Assembly (NCBI RefSeq): GCF_027257875.1
Contig: NZ_JAPVQY010000020.1
Span: forward strand, 1 to 64,000
Direction of reading: 5' to 3'
DNA from: Burkholderia sp. IMCC1007
GTDB taxonomy: Bacteria > Pseudomonadota > Gammaproteobacteria > Burkholderiales > Burkholderiaceae
Length of the DNA: 64,000 nucleotides
Position numbers and translations under genes: made by a program. Within the stretch, counting starts at the first letter, position 1, and each line of letters starts with the position of its first letter. Positions 26,169-35,916 of this stretch are shown piece by piece. Under the pieces are notes generated by a model. It was not told the DNA's origin and ran no database searches. It was given only the letters and a program-made list of their open reading frames with translations.

Positions 26169-26837
26169 TCAGCGCGCGCAGCTGACGTCGTCGCGCGCGC
26201 GCCCGGCCGCCGCGGCCTTCGCATCGGCCACCGGCATCCCCGAGCGCGCCTGCAGCAGTTCCGCGCAGACGGCCACCGCGATCGCGCCGGGCGCCTTGTC
26301 GACGATGCCCGCGACACCGATCGGACACACCATCTCGGTGAGCCTGGCCGGATCGACGCCGCGCGCCGCGAGCCGGCGCTCGAACTTCACGCGCTTGGTG
26401 CGCGAGCCGATCATCCCGAAGTACGCGAAGTCGCGCCGCCGCATGATCCGCGCGGCGAGCGAGAAGTCGAGCGCATGGTTGTGCGTCATCACGAGGAAGT
26501 ACGCGCCCGGCGGCGCCGCGTCGACGACGGCCTCCGGCGTGTCGGTCGGCTCCGGCTGCACGTTCGGCGGACATTCGTCCGGGAACAGCTCGTCACGCGT
26601 GTCGACCCACTGCACGACGCACGGCAATGCGCCGAGCAGCGTGACGAGCGCGTGACCGACGTGCCCCGCGCCGAACAGCACGATGTGCATCGGCGGCGGC
26701 GCGGCGGTCGCGCGGTTGCGCCGGCCGGTGCCTTGCGCGAATGCCTGCGTCGGCGACAGCGACGTGCCGCACGCGCCGTCGCACCCGGCGACGGGCCCAT
26801 GCGACGCGGCATGCAGCGGGCGCGTAGGCCCGTTCAT
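26169..26837 (-). CDS. xdhC: XdhC, Rossmann domain only (xanthine dehydrogenase accessory)
   Basis: A 222-residue protein carrying the C-terminal XdhC domain: IVLFGAGHVGHALVTLLGALPCVVQWVDTRDE (in part: LFGAGHVGHALVTLL), YFLVMTHNHALDF, YFGMIGSRTKRVKF and VCPIGVAGI. XdhC proteins insert and sulfurate the molybdenum cofactor of xanthine dehydrogenase. Usual members are about 280-340 residues with an N-terminal domain; here only about 60 residues precede the Rossmann fold, with a cluster GCDGACGTS. The start at 26837 has GGAGG. It lies 105 bp after xdhB on the same strand and is intact as far as it goes. Confidence 0.88.
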   Translation of the reverse strand: MNGPTRPLHAASHGPVAGCDGACGTSLSPTQAFAQGTGRRNRATAAPPPMHIVLFGAGHVGHALVTLLGALPCVVQWVDTRDELFPDECPPNVQPEPTDTPEAVVDAAPPGAYFLVMTHNHALDFSLAARIMRRRDFAYFGMIGSRTKRVKFERRLAARGVDPARLTEMVCPIGVAGIVDKAPGAIAVAVCAELLQARSGMPVADAKAAAAGRARDDVSCAR

Positions 26838-26942
26838 GTGAGCCTCCGCCGGGCCGCCCTGCCTGCGCAGGGCTCCGCCTTCGAGAGATGGGACGCGCGC
26901 GTCCTCCGAAGCGAACAACATGAGCGCGAAGGTCGTTTCATC

Positions 26943-29306
26943 TCAGCTCGCCTTGGCGGCGCTCGCCGCACGAACGGCACGCACCGCCCGCAGGATCGAC
27001 TCGCCGGTCGCCGGCGCGTCGAGCGGCGGGTTCACGCGATAGTCGCCGACCGCAGCAATCGCATCGCGCACCGCGAAGAACACCGAGAACGGCAGCAGCA
27101 GCGGCGGCTCGCCGACGGCCTTCGAACGGTGGATGCTGTCCTCGACGTTGCGGTTCTGGAACAGCCGCACGTTGAACTCGGGCGGCGTGTCGTTCACCGT
27201 CGGGATCTTGTACGTGGACGGCGCATGCGTCATCAGCTTGCCGCCCTGGTTCCACCACAGCTCCTCGGTCGTGAGCCAGCCCATCCCCTGGATGAACGCG
27301 CCTTCGACCTGGCCGATATCGAGCGCCGGGTTCAGCGATGCGCCCACGTCGTGCAGCGCATCGACGCGCAGCGTGCGCATCTCGCCCGTCAGCGTGTCGA
27401 TCACGACTTCCGACACGGCCGCGCCGTACGAGTAGTAGTAGAACGGCCGGCCCTGCAGCTTCGACTGATCCCAATGCAGCTTCGGCGTCGCGTAGAAGCC
27501 GTCCGACCACAGTTGCACGCGCGCGAGATACGCCTTCGCGATCACTTCGCCGAACGGCACGCTCGCGCCGCCGATCCACACGAAGTCGTTGCCGAACTTC
27601 ACGTCGGCCGCCTCGACCTTGCCGTCGCCGAACTGCTTCGCGGCGAACGCCGCGAGCCGCTCGCGCAGCTGGCGCGCTGCATCCTGCGCGGCCTTGCCGT
27701 TCAGGTCGGAGCCCGTCGACGCGGCAGTGGCCGACGTGTTCGCGACCTTGCTCGTGTCGGTCGCGGTCACGCGGATCCGGCCGAAACGGATGCCGAGCTC
27801 GTGCGCGACGACCTGCGCGACCTTCGTGTTGAGCCCCTGCCCCATCTCCGTGCCGCCGTGGTTCACGAGCACCGAGCCGTCGGTGTAGATGTGCACCAGC
27901 GCGCCGGCCTGGTTGAAGTGCGTGACGTTGAACGCGATCCCGAACTTCACCGGCGTGAGCGCGATGCCCTTCTTCAGCACCGTGTTGCGTGCGTTGAATG
28001 CGCGTACGCCGGCGCGCCGCGCACGGTAATCGCTCGTCGTCTCGAGTTCGCCGAGCAGCTCCTGCAGCACGTTGTCCTCGACGGTCTGCCCGTACGGCGT
28101 CACGTTGCGTTCGGTCTTGCCGTACAGGTTCGCGTAACGCACGTCGAGCGGATCGCGATCGAGCGAACGCGCGATGTCGTCGAGGATGTATTCGATCGCG
28201 AACGCGCCCTGCGGGCCGCCGAAGCCGCGGAACGCGGTGTTCGACTGCGTGTTGGTCTTGCCGCAGTAGCCGGCGATGTCGACGTCGCCGAGCCAGTACG
28301 CGTTGTCGAAGTGGCACACCGCGCGCGTCATCACCGGGCCCGACAGGTCGGCCGAGAAGCCGCAGCGCGACGTCATGTCGAGCGCGACGCCGTCGATGCG
28401 GCCGTCGTCGTCGTAGCCGACGTCGAAGCGGTAATGGAAGTCGTGCCGCTTGCCGGTGATCATCATGTCGTCGTCGCGGTCCGGTCGCAGCTTCACCGGG
28501 CACAGCAGCTTCCACGCGGCAAGCGCCGCGCAGCACGCGAACAGCCCCGACTGCGATTCCTTGCCGCCGAAGCCGCCGCCCATCCGGCGGCATTCGACCA
28601 GCACGTTGTGCGACGCGACGCCGAGCACATGCGCGACGAGGTGCTGCATCTCGCTCGGGTGCTGCGTCGAGCAGTACACGTGCATCCCGTCGTCGTCCTT
28701 CGGCACCGCGTACGCGATCTGCCCTTCCAGGTAGAACTGCTCCTGGCCGCCGAGCAGCATCTCGCCCGACTCGCGATGCGGTGCAACGGCGAGCCGCGCG
28801 GCCGCGTCGCCGCGCGCGAGCTTCAGCGGCGGGATCACGTAGGTTTCGGCCTTGCGCGCTTCCTGTGCGGTGAGGATCGCGGGCAGCTCTTCGTAGTCGA
28901 TCTGCGCGCGGCGCGCGGCGAGGCGTGCGGTTTCGTGCGACGTCGCGACGACGATGAACATCGGCTGGCCGACGAACTGCACGATGCCTTTGGCGAGCAC
29001 CGGATCGTCGTGGATGATCGGGCCGCAGTCGTTGACGCCGGGGATGTCGTCGGCCGTGAACACGGCAACCACGCCGGGTGTCGCACGCACCGCGTCGAAG
29101 TTCATCGACACGATCTTCGCGTGCGGCTTCGCCGACAACCCGAGCGCCGCGTGCAGCGTGCCGGCGACGAGCGGAATGTCGTCGGTGTAGGTCGCGCGTC
29201 CGCTCACGTGCAGGTGGGCGGATTCGTGTGCGCGCGACACGTGCACCTGCGCGGCGTCTGCCTGCGCGTCGAGGGTGCTCAGGAACGGTTCTGCTTGCTG
29301 GTTCAT
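26943..29306 (-). CDS. xdhB: Xanthine dehydrogenase, molybdopterin-binding subunit
   Basis: A 787-residue large subunit. Motifs: MGGGFGGKESQSG (molybdopterin), FRGFGGPQGAF, GMGWLTTEELWW, and GEPPLLLPFSVFFA with the catalytic Glu. It oxidises hypoxanthine and xanthine to urate in purine breakdown, with XdhA supplying iron-sulfur and FAD centres. The start at 29306 (MNQQAEPFLS) follows GAGGGGAGAA. It is 19 bp after xdhA, one operon with xdhC. Length and all motifs look normal. Confidence 0.96.
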   Translation of the reverse strand: MNQQAEPFLSTLDAQADAAQVHVSRAHESAHLHVSGRATYTDDIPLVAGTLHAALGLSAKPHAKIVSMNFDAVRATPGVVAVFTADDIPGVNDCGPIIHDDPVLAKGIVQFVGQPMFIVVATSHETARLAARRAQIDYEELPAILTAQEARKAETYVIPPLKLARGDAAARLAVAPHRESGEMLLGGQEQFYLEGQIAYAVPKDDDGMHVYCSTQHPSEMQHLVAHVLGVASHNVLVECRRMGGGFGGKESQSGLFACCAALAAWKLLCPVKLRPDRDDDMMITGKRHDFHYRFDVGYDDDGRIDGVALDMTSRCGFSADLSGPVMTRAVCHFDNAYWLGDVDIAGYCGKTNTQSNTAFRGFGGPQGAFAIEYILDDIARSLDRDPLDVRYANLYGKTERNVTPYGQTVEDNVLQELLGELETTSDYRARRAGVRAFNARNTVLKKGIALTPVKFGIAFNVTHFNQAGALVHIYTDGSVLVNHGGTEMGQGLNTKVAQVVAHELGIRFGRIRVTATDTSKVANTSATAASTGSDLNGKAAQDAARQLRERLAAFAAKQFGDGKVEAADVKFGNDFVWIGGASVPFGEVIAKAYLARVQLWSDGFYATPKLHWDQSKLQGRPFYYYSYGAAVSEVVIDTLTGEMRTLRVDALHDVGASLNPALDIGQVEGAFIQGMGWLTTEELWWNQGGKLMTHAPSTYKIPTVNDTPPEFNVRLFQNRNVEDSIHRSKAVGEPPLLLPFSVFFAVRDAIAAVGDYRVNPPLDAPATGESILRAVRAVRAASAAKAS

Positions 29307-29325
29307 GTTCGGTGTTCTCCCCTCT

Positions 29326-30885
29326 TCAGACGCGCGCCGCGTCGTTGGCAACTTCGGCGGCCACTTCTCGCACATTCAATGCCTGCGGCGGCAGCGGGTC
29401 GTGCGGGCGCGTTTCCAGCCAGAAGCGATAGATCAGGTTCTTCGCGGTATCGAGCCGATACGCGCTCGTCGCACGCATGTCGGACAGCGGCTGATAGTCG
29501 CGCTCGAGCGCCTGCATCGCGGCCTGCGCGGTCGCTTCGTGCCACTGCGCGCCGTCGAGCACGGCTTCCGTATTGGCAGCGCGCTTCGGCGTCGCGGCCA
29601 TCCCGCCGAACGCGATGCGCGGCTCGCGCACCACGTCGCCGTCCGCGATGAACGCGAACGCCGCGCACACCGCCGAGATGTCGGAGTCGAACCGCTTCGA
29701 CAGCTTGTAGGTGCGGAACTGCAGCTTCGCGCGCGCACCGGTGCGGGTCGGCACCTTCAGGCCGATCACGAATTCGTGCGGCGCCATGTCCTTTTGCTGA
29801 TAGCCGGTGTAGAGCGCCTCGAGCGGCAGCTCGCGCACCGTGTCGCCGCCGCGCAGCACGACCCGCGCGCCGAGCGCGATCAAGCCCGGCATCGAATCGC
29901 CGATCGGCGAGCCGTTCGCGACGTTGCCGCCGAGCGTGCCCGCGTTGCGGATCGGCAGCGACGCGAAGCGCTTCCACATCTCGATCAGCTCCGGGTACGT
30001 GCCGGCCAGTGCCGCATACGCGTTTTCGACCGTCACGCCCGCACCGATCTCGATCCAGTCGTCGCCGTGCGCGACCTGCTGCAGCTCGGCGATCTGGCCG
30101 ACGTAGATCAGGTCGTCGAGCCGGCGCATCTGCTTGGTGACCCACAGGCCGATGTCGGTGCTGCCGGCGAGAAGGCGCGCATCGGGGCGCTCGACCTTCA
30201 GCGCGGCCAGCGCGTCGAGCGTGCGGGGCGCGGCGAACTGCGCGCCGTCGGCCGTCGTGTAGGCGAACGTGTCGTCGCGCTTGAGCGATGCGAGCGTGCG
30301 CGCGAGCGCGGCCGTATCGACCGGCGCCGACGGCGCTGGTGCACCTTCGCCGGCCGCGTCAAACATCTGCACCGCGGCATCGACGATCGGCCGATAGCCG
30401 GTGCAGCGGCACAGGTTGCCCGTCAGCGCATCGGCGATCTCGGTGCGCGTCGGCACGTCCTTCGCCTTTGCGCAGGTGCCGGCGCAGCCTTCGTGGCCGT
30501 GCTTCTCGTACAGCGCCCACATCGACATCACGAAGCCGGGCGTGCAGAACCCGCACTGCGAGCCGTGGCAATCGACCATCGCCTGCTGCACCGGATGCAG
30601 CGAACCGTCCGGCTGACGCAGATCTTCGACCGTCAGCAACGCCTTGCCGTCGAGCGTGGGCAGGAACTGGATGCATGCGTTGACGGCCTTGAACTCGACC
30701 GCGCCGGCGTCGGTCAGCTCGCCGACGACGACCGTGCACGCGCCGCAGTCGCCTTCCGCGCAGCCTTCCTTGGTGCCGGTGCAGTGCGCGTCCTCGCGCA
30801 GATACTGCAGCACGGTGCGGGTGACGTCCGCGCCGCTGACTTCGCGGACCGCGTGACGATGGTAGAAGCGAATCGGCTCACTCAT
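29326..30885 (-). CDS. xdhA: Xanthine dehydrogenase, small subunit (2Fe-2S and FAD)
   Basis: A 519-residue subunit. The plant-type 2Fe-2S centre is CTGTKEGCAEGDCGACTVVV (residues about 42-61, in part: GCAEGDCGACT) and the second cluster is GSQCGFCTPGFVMS with NLCRCTGYRP. The C-terminal half is the FAD domain (AGSTDIGLWVTKQMR, GGNVANGSPIGDSMP). Electrons pass from XdhB to NAD here. It is the first gene of xdhABC; the start at 30885 gives MSEPIRFYHR. Confidence 0.96.
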   Translation of the reverse strand: MSEPIRFYHRHAVREVSGADVTRTVLQYLREDAHCTGTKEGCAEGDCGACTVVVGELTDAGAVEFKAVNACIQFLPTLDGKALLTVEDLRQPDGSLHPVQQAMVDCHGSQCGFCTPGFVMSMWALYEKHGHEGCAGTCAKAKDVPTRTEIADALTGNLCRCTGYRPIVDAAVQMFDAAGEGAPAPSAPVDTAALARTLASLKRDDTFAYTTADGAQFAAPRTLDALAALKVERPDARLLAGSTDIGLWVTKQMRRLDDLIYVGQIAELQQVAHGDDWIEIGAGVTVENAYAALAGTYPELIEMWKRFASLPIRNAGTLGGNVANGSPIGDSMPGLIALGARVVLRGGDTVRELPLEALYTGYQQKDMAPHEFVIGLKVPTRTGARAKLQFRTYKLSKRFDSDISAVCAAFAFIADGDVVREPRIAFGGMAATPKRAANTEAVLDGAQWHEATAQAAMQALERDYQPLSDMRATSAYRLDTAKNLIYRFWLETRPHDPLPPQALNVREVAAEVANDAARV

Positions 30886-31232
30886 GTCTCTATCGTTCTT
30901 CAAGGGGGGCAAGGCGGCCTGCGCTAGCGCTCGACCGACGTTTTTCTGACAGTTTGCACGCTATCACCGTCAAATTACGCAACCCATAGCCCATCACGCA
31001 TGAGGCCCATATAACTGCCGCGATATGGGCGGCGGGGCCGCCTGGTGCGCCCGCCGCGCATTGCCCGGCGTGGTTTTCGGGCGTGTCGGCGCCGGTCCGC
31101 CAGTGATTTGTCACCGATTAAAACGCAACGCGGTTAACTAAACGGTACCTGCAGCAAAACCGGTTCCATGGGAAAATCCCGATTCCGTTCGTCGCCGCCT
31201 TCCGCTCCGTTTCGATCACCCGTTCCGACCCC
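30886..31232. other. Divergent promoter region xdhA / MFS
   Basis: About 350 bp between divergent starts. The xdhA side (30950-31000) is lower in GC (TTTTTCTGACAGTTTGCACG) and likely holds its promoter. No operator recognised, no gene. Confidence 0.45.
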
Positions 31233-32447
31233 ATGTCCATCGATTCCGCCACACCGCCGCGCAGCGGGTTCGCGGTCACGCTGCAAATCGTGTCCGTCGT
31301 CTGCTTCACGTTCATCTGCTATCTGACCATCGGGCTGCCGCTCGCGGTGCTGCCGGGCTTCGTCCACGACGACCTCGGCTTTTCCGCGATCGTCGCGGGC
31401 GGCGCGATCAGCGTCCAGTATTTCGCGACGCTCGCGTCGCGGCCGCTCGCCGGGCGCCTCGCCGATACGCTCGGGCCGAAGCAGACGGTGCTGCGCGGGC
31501 TGGTCGGCTGCGGCGTGTCGGGCGTGCTGCTGCTCGTCGCGCTGCTGTTTGCGCACTGGCCGGTCGCGAGCCTCGTGCTGCTGGTCGCGAGCCGGCTCGT
31601 GCTCGGCGTCGGCGAGAGTCTGTGCGGCACCGGCGCGATCCTGTGGGGCATCGGCCGGGTCGGCGTCACGCACAACGCGAAGGTGATCTCGTGGAACGGC
31701 ATCGCGACCTACGGCGCGCTCGCGCTCGGCGCGCCGGTCGGCGTCGCGATCGCGCACACGCTGAATCCGGCGCTGATCGGCGTGATCGTGATCGCGCTCG
31801 CCGCGCTCGGCTTCTATCTCGCGCGCCTGATCGCTTCGGTGCCGCTCGTGCACGGTGAACGGATGTCGTATGCGAGCGTGTTCACGCGCGTGCTGCCGCA
31901 CGGCCTCGGTCTCGCGCTGGGTTCGGCCGGCTTCGGCTCGATCGCGACCTTCGTCACGCTGTACTACGCGGCGCGCCACTGGCCGAACGCCGCGCTGTCG
32001 CTGACCGTGTTCGGCACGCTGTTCATCGGTGCGCGCCTGCTGTTCGCGAACACGATCAAGACCTACGGCGGCTTCCGCGTCGCGATCGTGTCGTTCGCAT
32101 TCGAATGCTCGGGCCTCGTGCTGCTGTGGCTCGCGCCCGTGCCGCACGTCGCGCTCGTCGGCGCCGCGCTGACCGGCTTCGGCTTCGCGCTGATCTTCCC
32201 GGCGCTCGGCGTCGAGGCCGTCGCGCTCGTGCCGCCCGCGAGCCGCGGCGCGGCGCTGTCCGCGTATTCGGTGTTCCTCGACCTGTCGCTCGGCATCACG
32301 GGCCCGCTGGCGGGCTATGTGGCGGGCGCGTTCGGCTATCCGCAGGTGTTCCTGTTCGCGGCGGTGGCCGCGGCCGCGGGCGTTGCGCTGTCGATGGCGC
32401 TGTACCAGCGGCAGGCGCGGGTGCAGGGGAGCGGCGCGGCGGCTTGA
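31233..32447 (+). CDS. MFS transporter, YhhS-like (UPF0226)
   Basis: A 404-residue, 12-TM major facilitator. It shows [22 protein letters not shown] in the first cytoplasmic loop and the arabinose-exporter-like N-terminus [22 protein letters not shown] (in part: [16 protein letters not shown]) found in YhhS/YfcJ. These are considered efflux proteins with unsettled substrate. Being divergent from xdhABC it might handle a purine or related compound, but nothing in the sequence proves this. Confidence 0.88.
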   Translation: MSIDSATPPRSGFAVTLQIVSVVCFTFICYLTIGLPLAVLPGFVHDDLGFSAIVAGGAISVQYFATLASRPLAGRLADTLGPKQTVLRGLVGCGVSGVLLLVALLFAHWPVASLVLLVASRLVLGVGESLCGTGAILWGIGRVGVTHNAKVISWNGIATYGALALGAPVGVAIAHTLNPALIGVIVIALAALGFYLARLIASVPLVHGERMSYASVFTRVLPHGLGLALGSAGFGSIATFVTLYYAARHWPNAALSLTVFGTLFIGARLLFANTIKTYGGFRVAIVSFAFECSGLVLLWLAPVPHVALVGAALTGFGFALIFPALGVEAVALVPPASRGAALSAYSVFLDLSLGITGPLAGYVAGAFGYPQVFLFAAVAAAAGVALSMALYQRQARVQGSGAAA

Positions 32448-32474
32448 GATGCGTCGCCGTCGACGCGGCGCCGT

Positions 32475-33068
32475 TCAGCGCAGCAACACGTTGAAGTCCT
32501 GCAACACGCGGACGGCTTGCGGATGACGCCGGAACGGAACGGCGTTTTTGAGCGAGAGTTTGGGGGCGGCACGATCGAACAGCACGAGTGCCTCCGACGT
32601 ATTGAGGTGGCGCGACATGTATAGAAAGCCGTCGACCCGCCGGTGATGCCGATATACGGCAAGCGACCACTGCTGCGGAACGTCGTACGGCACGACGGTC
32701 GACAACCCGCCGTCTCCGCCTAGGTTTTTCAGCGACAAGCCGTGCAGGACGGCCACGGTTAACGGCGCACCGTCAAATGACAGCACATAGCGGTCGAGTT
32801 CCGTCGTCACGAGCGGAAAGCCGCCCTGCACCAGATCCGCAACTTCGTCGTGCAGCACCGTCTCGGCAAATGCGCAGTGCAGATCGAAACCGAAATAGCT
32901 GGTGCCGTACCGCCGCCGCGCGCGGGGATCGTCAAAGCGGTTGCCGCCCGACTTGCCGAAGTACGGCTCGCCGGTCGCGTATCGCGAAATGCGAACCAGC
33001 GACGTCGGCTCCACCTCGCGGGTGGCCAGCGTCGCGCTCGCGAAATGTTCCGCTGGCGCCGTCAGCAC
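32475..33068 (-). CDS. RES-domain toxin
   Basis: A 197-residue RES-family protein. The three name-giving residues appear in place: Arg in LVRISRY, Glu in CAFAETVLHD, Ser in FLYMSRHLNTSEALVLFDRA (in part: FLYMSRH). RES toxins ADP-ribosylate Prs or destroy NAD+. The start is GTG at 33068; the antitoxin stop codon lies 9 bp upstream and its TAG is part of the AGGA ribosome site, so translation is coupled. It is the second gene of the pair, as usual. Confidence 0.85.
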   Translation of the reverse strand: MLTAPAEHFASATLATREVEPTSLVRISRYATGEPYFGKSGGNRFDDPRARRRYGTSYFGFDLHCAFAETVLHDEVADLVQGGFPLVTTELDRYVLSFDGAPLTVAVLHGLSLKNLGGDGGLSTVVPYDVPQQWSLAVYRHHRRVDGFLYMSRHLNTSEALVLFDRAAPKLSLKNAVPFRRHPQAVRVLQDFNVLLR

Positions 33069-33077
33069 ATGCGCGTC

Positions 33078-33743
33078 CTAGCGTTCCGAGAACGCCGTGG
33101 CGGCACGCTCGACCTCATCCACCTTCCCGCGGGACAGCGCCGCCAGCGGCGTGACATTGCCGAGCGATGCCTTGGGCGTCGTGAAGAACTGCCATTTGCT
33201 CCATCCAGGCAACCCGCCGAGACGCTGGGTCACCCGCCCCAGCACCTTCCGGTCGATATCGCCCGCCAGATAGAAGGCCGGATAGTACTGCGCGGCGCCG
33301 ACATCGACCGTGAAAATTCGCCCCGATGCCACCGCCTTGCTCAGTGCCTGCCGCGTCATGCCGAGGCCGGCCCAGGTCTGCGCGGCCGGCAACAGCGTGC
33401 CGTCGGCGACCAGCGCGTGGCGCTCGGCCTGCGCGTGCCGCTCCAGATCGGCGATGGCGACATCGGTGCGCGTGCCGGTCGCGCCCTTCTTCCGGCCGGA
33501 CGGCTTCCTGTCGCGCGTCGCGGCCGCCGCGATGCCGAACGTGATCGTGCCGGCCAGATCGATGACCTGCGCGATGCCTACCTTGAAGAGGTGCCCCAAT
33601 TGCTCGTCCGAGAGCCTAAGCAGCGCACGGGCGCGATCCGCGCCAAGCATGGTTGCGGCGCCTACGGCACTGCGCAGTGCCTCCTCCGTCTCGACATCGA
33701 GAATCGCATCCGCGCCTTCGGGCGCATGAGCGTGCGTGACCAT
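33078..33743 (-). CDS. Xre/MbcA/ParS-type antitoxin with DUF2384 domain
   Basis: A 221-residue antitoxin. The C-terminal WQFFTTPKASLGNVTPLAALSRG, then VERAATAF, is the toxin-binding DUF2384 pattern; the middle GLGMTRQALSKAVASGRIFTVDV resembles an HTH that should bind the promoter. A Lys/Arg-rich spacer (DRKPSGRKKGATG) links the parts. The start at 33743 is fixed by a perfect AGGAGG 5 nt upstream; a GTG two codons earlier is less likely. It probably represses the operon and masks the RES toxin that follows. Confidence 0.83.
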   Translation of the reverse strand: MVTHAHAPEGADAILDVETEEALRSAVGAATMLGADRARALLRLSDEQLGHLFKVGIAQVIDLAGTITFGIAAAATRDRKPSGRKKGATGTRTDVAIADLERHAQAERHALVADGTLLPAAQTWAGLGMTRQALSKAVASGRIFTVDVGAAQYYPAFYLAGDIDRKVLGRVTQRLGGLPGWSKWQFFTTPKASLGNVTPLAALSRGKVDEVERAATAFSER

Positions 33744-33863
33744 CCTCACCTCCTGATACAGGCTGAGGATTTGAGCCTAGCCCCGAATCGAAACCAAGTC
33801 AACCGAGTCAACCATTTCGGATGACCGCGAGCCATGCCGTGCGGCGGCCCGCGTCATGCCGGC

Positions 33864-34754
33864 TCAGGCCGTCCGCAGAAACAACCGCCGCGTGAGATCA
33901 AACGCGACGAGATTGCCGGCCAGCACGAGCAGCAGCCCGATCACCGCGAGCGGCGACCACTGGTAGCCCTCGAACACCGTCGATACCGCCAGCGCGACGA
34001 TCGGGAACAGCACCGTGCAGTACGCGGCACGCTCCGGCCCGATCCGCCCGACGAGCGTCAGGTACGCGGTGAAGCCGATCACCGAACCCGGCACCGCGAG
34101 ATACACGAGCGCGCCGAGATAGCGCGGGCTCATGTCCAGCGAGAACGGCATCCCGGCCACCGCGCTGCCGACGGTCAGGATCGCCGCGCCGATCAGCATC
34201 GCCCAGCCGTTGGTCGCAAGCGGGTGCAGCCCCATCGACTGCATCCGGCTCGACAGCAGGTTGCCCGCCGAGAAGCACATCGTGCCGGCGAACGCGATCG
34301 CGAGGCCCGTCCAGGTCGCGTGATCGTCGAGATGACCGGCCATCTGCTGCCAGAACAGGCACGCGATGCCGGTCAGGCCGAGCAGCGCACCGGCGATCGC
34401 GGACGGCCGCAGCGGGCGGCCCATGAACAGCCGGCCGTTGATCGAATTGAGCAGCGGCGCGGTCGAGAAGATCACCGCGACGAGCCCGCTCGGCACGACT
34501 TGCTCCGCATAGTAGAAGCACAGGAAGTTCAGGCAGAACAACGCGAAGCCCTGCGCGACGAGATAGCGCCACGCTTCGCGCGGCGGGCGGACCGGCCGGC
34601 GCATCACGCGCAGCAGCGCGAACAGCACGGCGGCCGCGAGCCAGAAGCGCCATGCGATCGAGACGGGCGGCGGCACGGCGCCCAGTTGCCACTTGATCGC
34701 GATCCAGGTGGTGCCCCAGATCAGCACGGTGACGAAATAAAGCGACAGGTTCAT
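33864..34754 (-). CDS. EamA/DMT-family transporter
   Basis: A 296-residue protein with ten hydrophobic segments in two EamA repeats (TVLIWGTTWIAIKWQLGAVPP in the first, VIGFTAYLTLVGRIGPERAAY in the second; both quoted in part). This drug/metabolite family exports amino acids or other small metabolites. The start at 34754 gives MNLSLYFVTVLIWG. It diverges from an AraC regulator gene 134 bp away, a likely regulator pair. Confidence 0.9.
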   Translation of the reverse strand: MNLSLYFVTVLIWGTTWIAIKWQLGAVPPPVSIAWRFWLAAAVLFALLRVMRRPVRPPREAWRYLVAQGFALFCLNFLCFYYAEQVVPSGLVAVIFSTAPLLNSINGRLFMGRPLRPSAIAGALLGLTGIACLFWQQMAGHLDDHATWTGLAIAFAGTMCFSAGNLLSSRMQSMGLHPLATNGWAMLIGAAILTVGSAVAGMPFSLDMSPRYLGALVYLAVPGSVIGFTAYLTLVGRIGPERAAYCTVLFPIVALAVSTVFEGYQWSPLAVIGLLLVLAGNLVAFDLTRRLFLRTA

Positions 34755-34888
34755 GGCGGCGATGCAGCGCAAACGAGTGAAACGGACACCGACTATGCGG
34801 CCGCACTGCCCGCGCGGATTGTCCGGAATTGCGGTCTTTTGCGGGCCGCCGCACGGCGCGTCGCGTGCGCGCTTATACTCGGCGCATC

Positions 34889-35824
34889 ATGAGTTCACCC
34901 CTGCACGCCCCGCCCGTCGATCCCGCCGCCGCCCTGGCCGGCGGTGCGATGCCGTTCGGCCTGCAGTCGGTGTGCCGGACGCTCGCGGAGGCGAACGCGA
35001 CGCTCGAGCGCTTCACGTGGCTCGGCGACCATCTCGCGATCGCCGAATGGACGCGCATCACCGAAGAGAGCGAGACGATCTACGACCAGCCCGGGCACCA
35101 CACGCTGTCGTGCTATCTCGACGGCGGCTACCGGACGGAGCGCGAACGCGTGCCGCGCTACGGCGCGCCGAGCCTGCTGTGCGCGCTGCCGGGCGACCAT
35201 GAATCGCGCTGGTGGGTGCGCGGCGAGATGCACTTCATCCACCTGTACTTTCTGCCCGAGCACTTCACGCAGCGTGCGATCCGCGAACTCGATCGCGAGC
35301 CGCGCGAGCTGAAGCTCGCCGATCGCACCTATTTCGAGGATGCGCGCGTCGCGGCGCAGCTGCGCTCGCTCGCGCTGGAGCGCTGGGACGATGCCGACGG
35401 GCAGCTGCGCGCGAACGAGACCGCGCACGACGTGTTGAGCCAGCTATTGCGCGGCCAGAGCACGACGCGCACCGACGTGCCGTTCCGCGGCGGGCTCGCG
35501 CCGGCCGTGCGCCGCAGCGTGCGCGACTATATCGACACGTATCTGACGCAGCCGCTGACGCTCGGCGAACTCGCCGAGGTCGCCGCGCTGTCCGAATACC
35601 ACTTCTCACGGATGTTCCGGCTGTCGTTCGGCCGCGCGCCGCATGCGTGGGTCGCCGAGCAGCGGCTCGCGCGGGCGCGCCTGCTGCTGCGCACGACGTC
35701 GCTGCCGCTCGCGCAGATCTCGGCCGAATGCGGCTATGCGAATGCCGGCCACTTCAGCCATCGCTTTCGCGACGCGCACGGCACGACGCCGAGCGCGTAT
35801 CGGCGCGCGATGCAGGGCGGCTGA
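34889..35824 (+). CDS. AraC-family transcriptional regulator
   Basis: A 311-residue regulator. The C-terminal 100 residues hold the double HTH: LTLGELAEVAALSEYHFSRMF and LPLAQISAECGYANAGHFSHRFR, ending TTPSAYRRAM. The N-terminal effector domain is not recognised. The start at 34889 is chosen from the family pattern. It diverges from the EamA exporter. A small duplication covers its stop codon. Confidence 0.92.
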   Translation: MSSPLHAPPVDPAAALAGGAMPFGLQSVCRTLAEANATLERFTWLGDHLAIAEWTRITEESETIYDQPGHHTLSCYLDGGYRTERERVPRYGAPSLLCALPGDHESRWWVRGEMHFIHLYFLPEHFTQRAIRELDREPRELKLADRTYFEDARVAAQLRSLALERWDDADGQLRANETAHDVLSQLLRGQSTTRTDVPFRGGLAPAVRRSVRDYIDTYLTQPLTLGELAEVAALSEYHFSRMFRLSFGRAPHAWVAEQRLARARLLLRTTSLPLAQISAECGYANAGHFSHRFRDAHGTTPSAYRRAMQGG

Positions 35825-35868
35825 GCGCCGCGCGCCGGGTCTATGGCCGGCTGAGCGCCGCGCGCCGG
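35819..35868. repeat. Direct repeat of 20 bp across the AraC stop codon
   Basis: GGCTGAGCGCCGCGCGCCGG occurs at 35819-35838 and again at 35849-35868, 10 bp apart. The first copy contains the TGA of the AraC gene; a local duplication, possibly recent. Confidence 0.85.
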
Positions 35869-35916
35869 TTTCTGCGACACGCTGCGCGCAGCCACCCGGC
35901 ACGCCCGTCTTCCCGC

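Noticed and set aside
26070..29651. 1193-codon plus-strand frame across xdhC-xdhB
   Set aside because: Antisense to well-recognised genes; composition is shadow-like.
30886..31232. Regulator gene for xdhABC
   Set aside because: Only short shadow frames are present between xdhA and the MFS gene.
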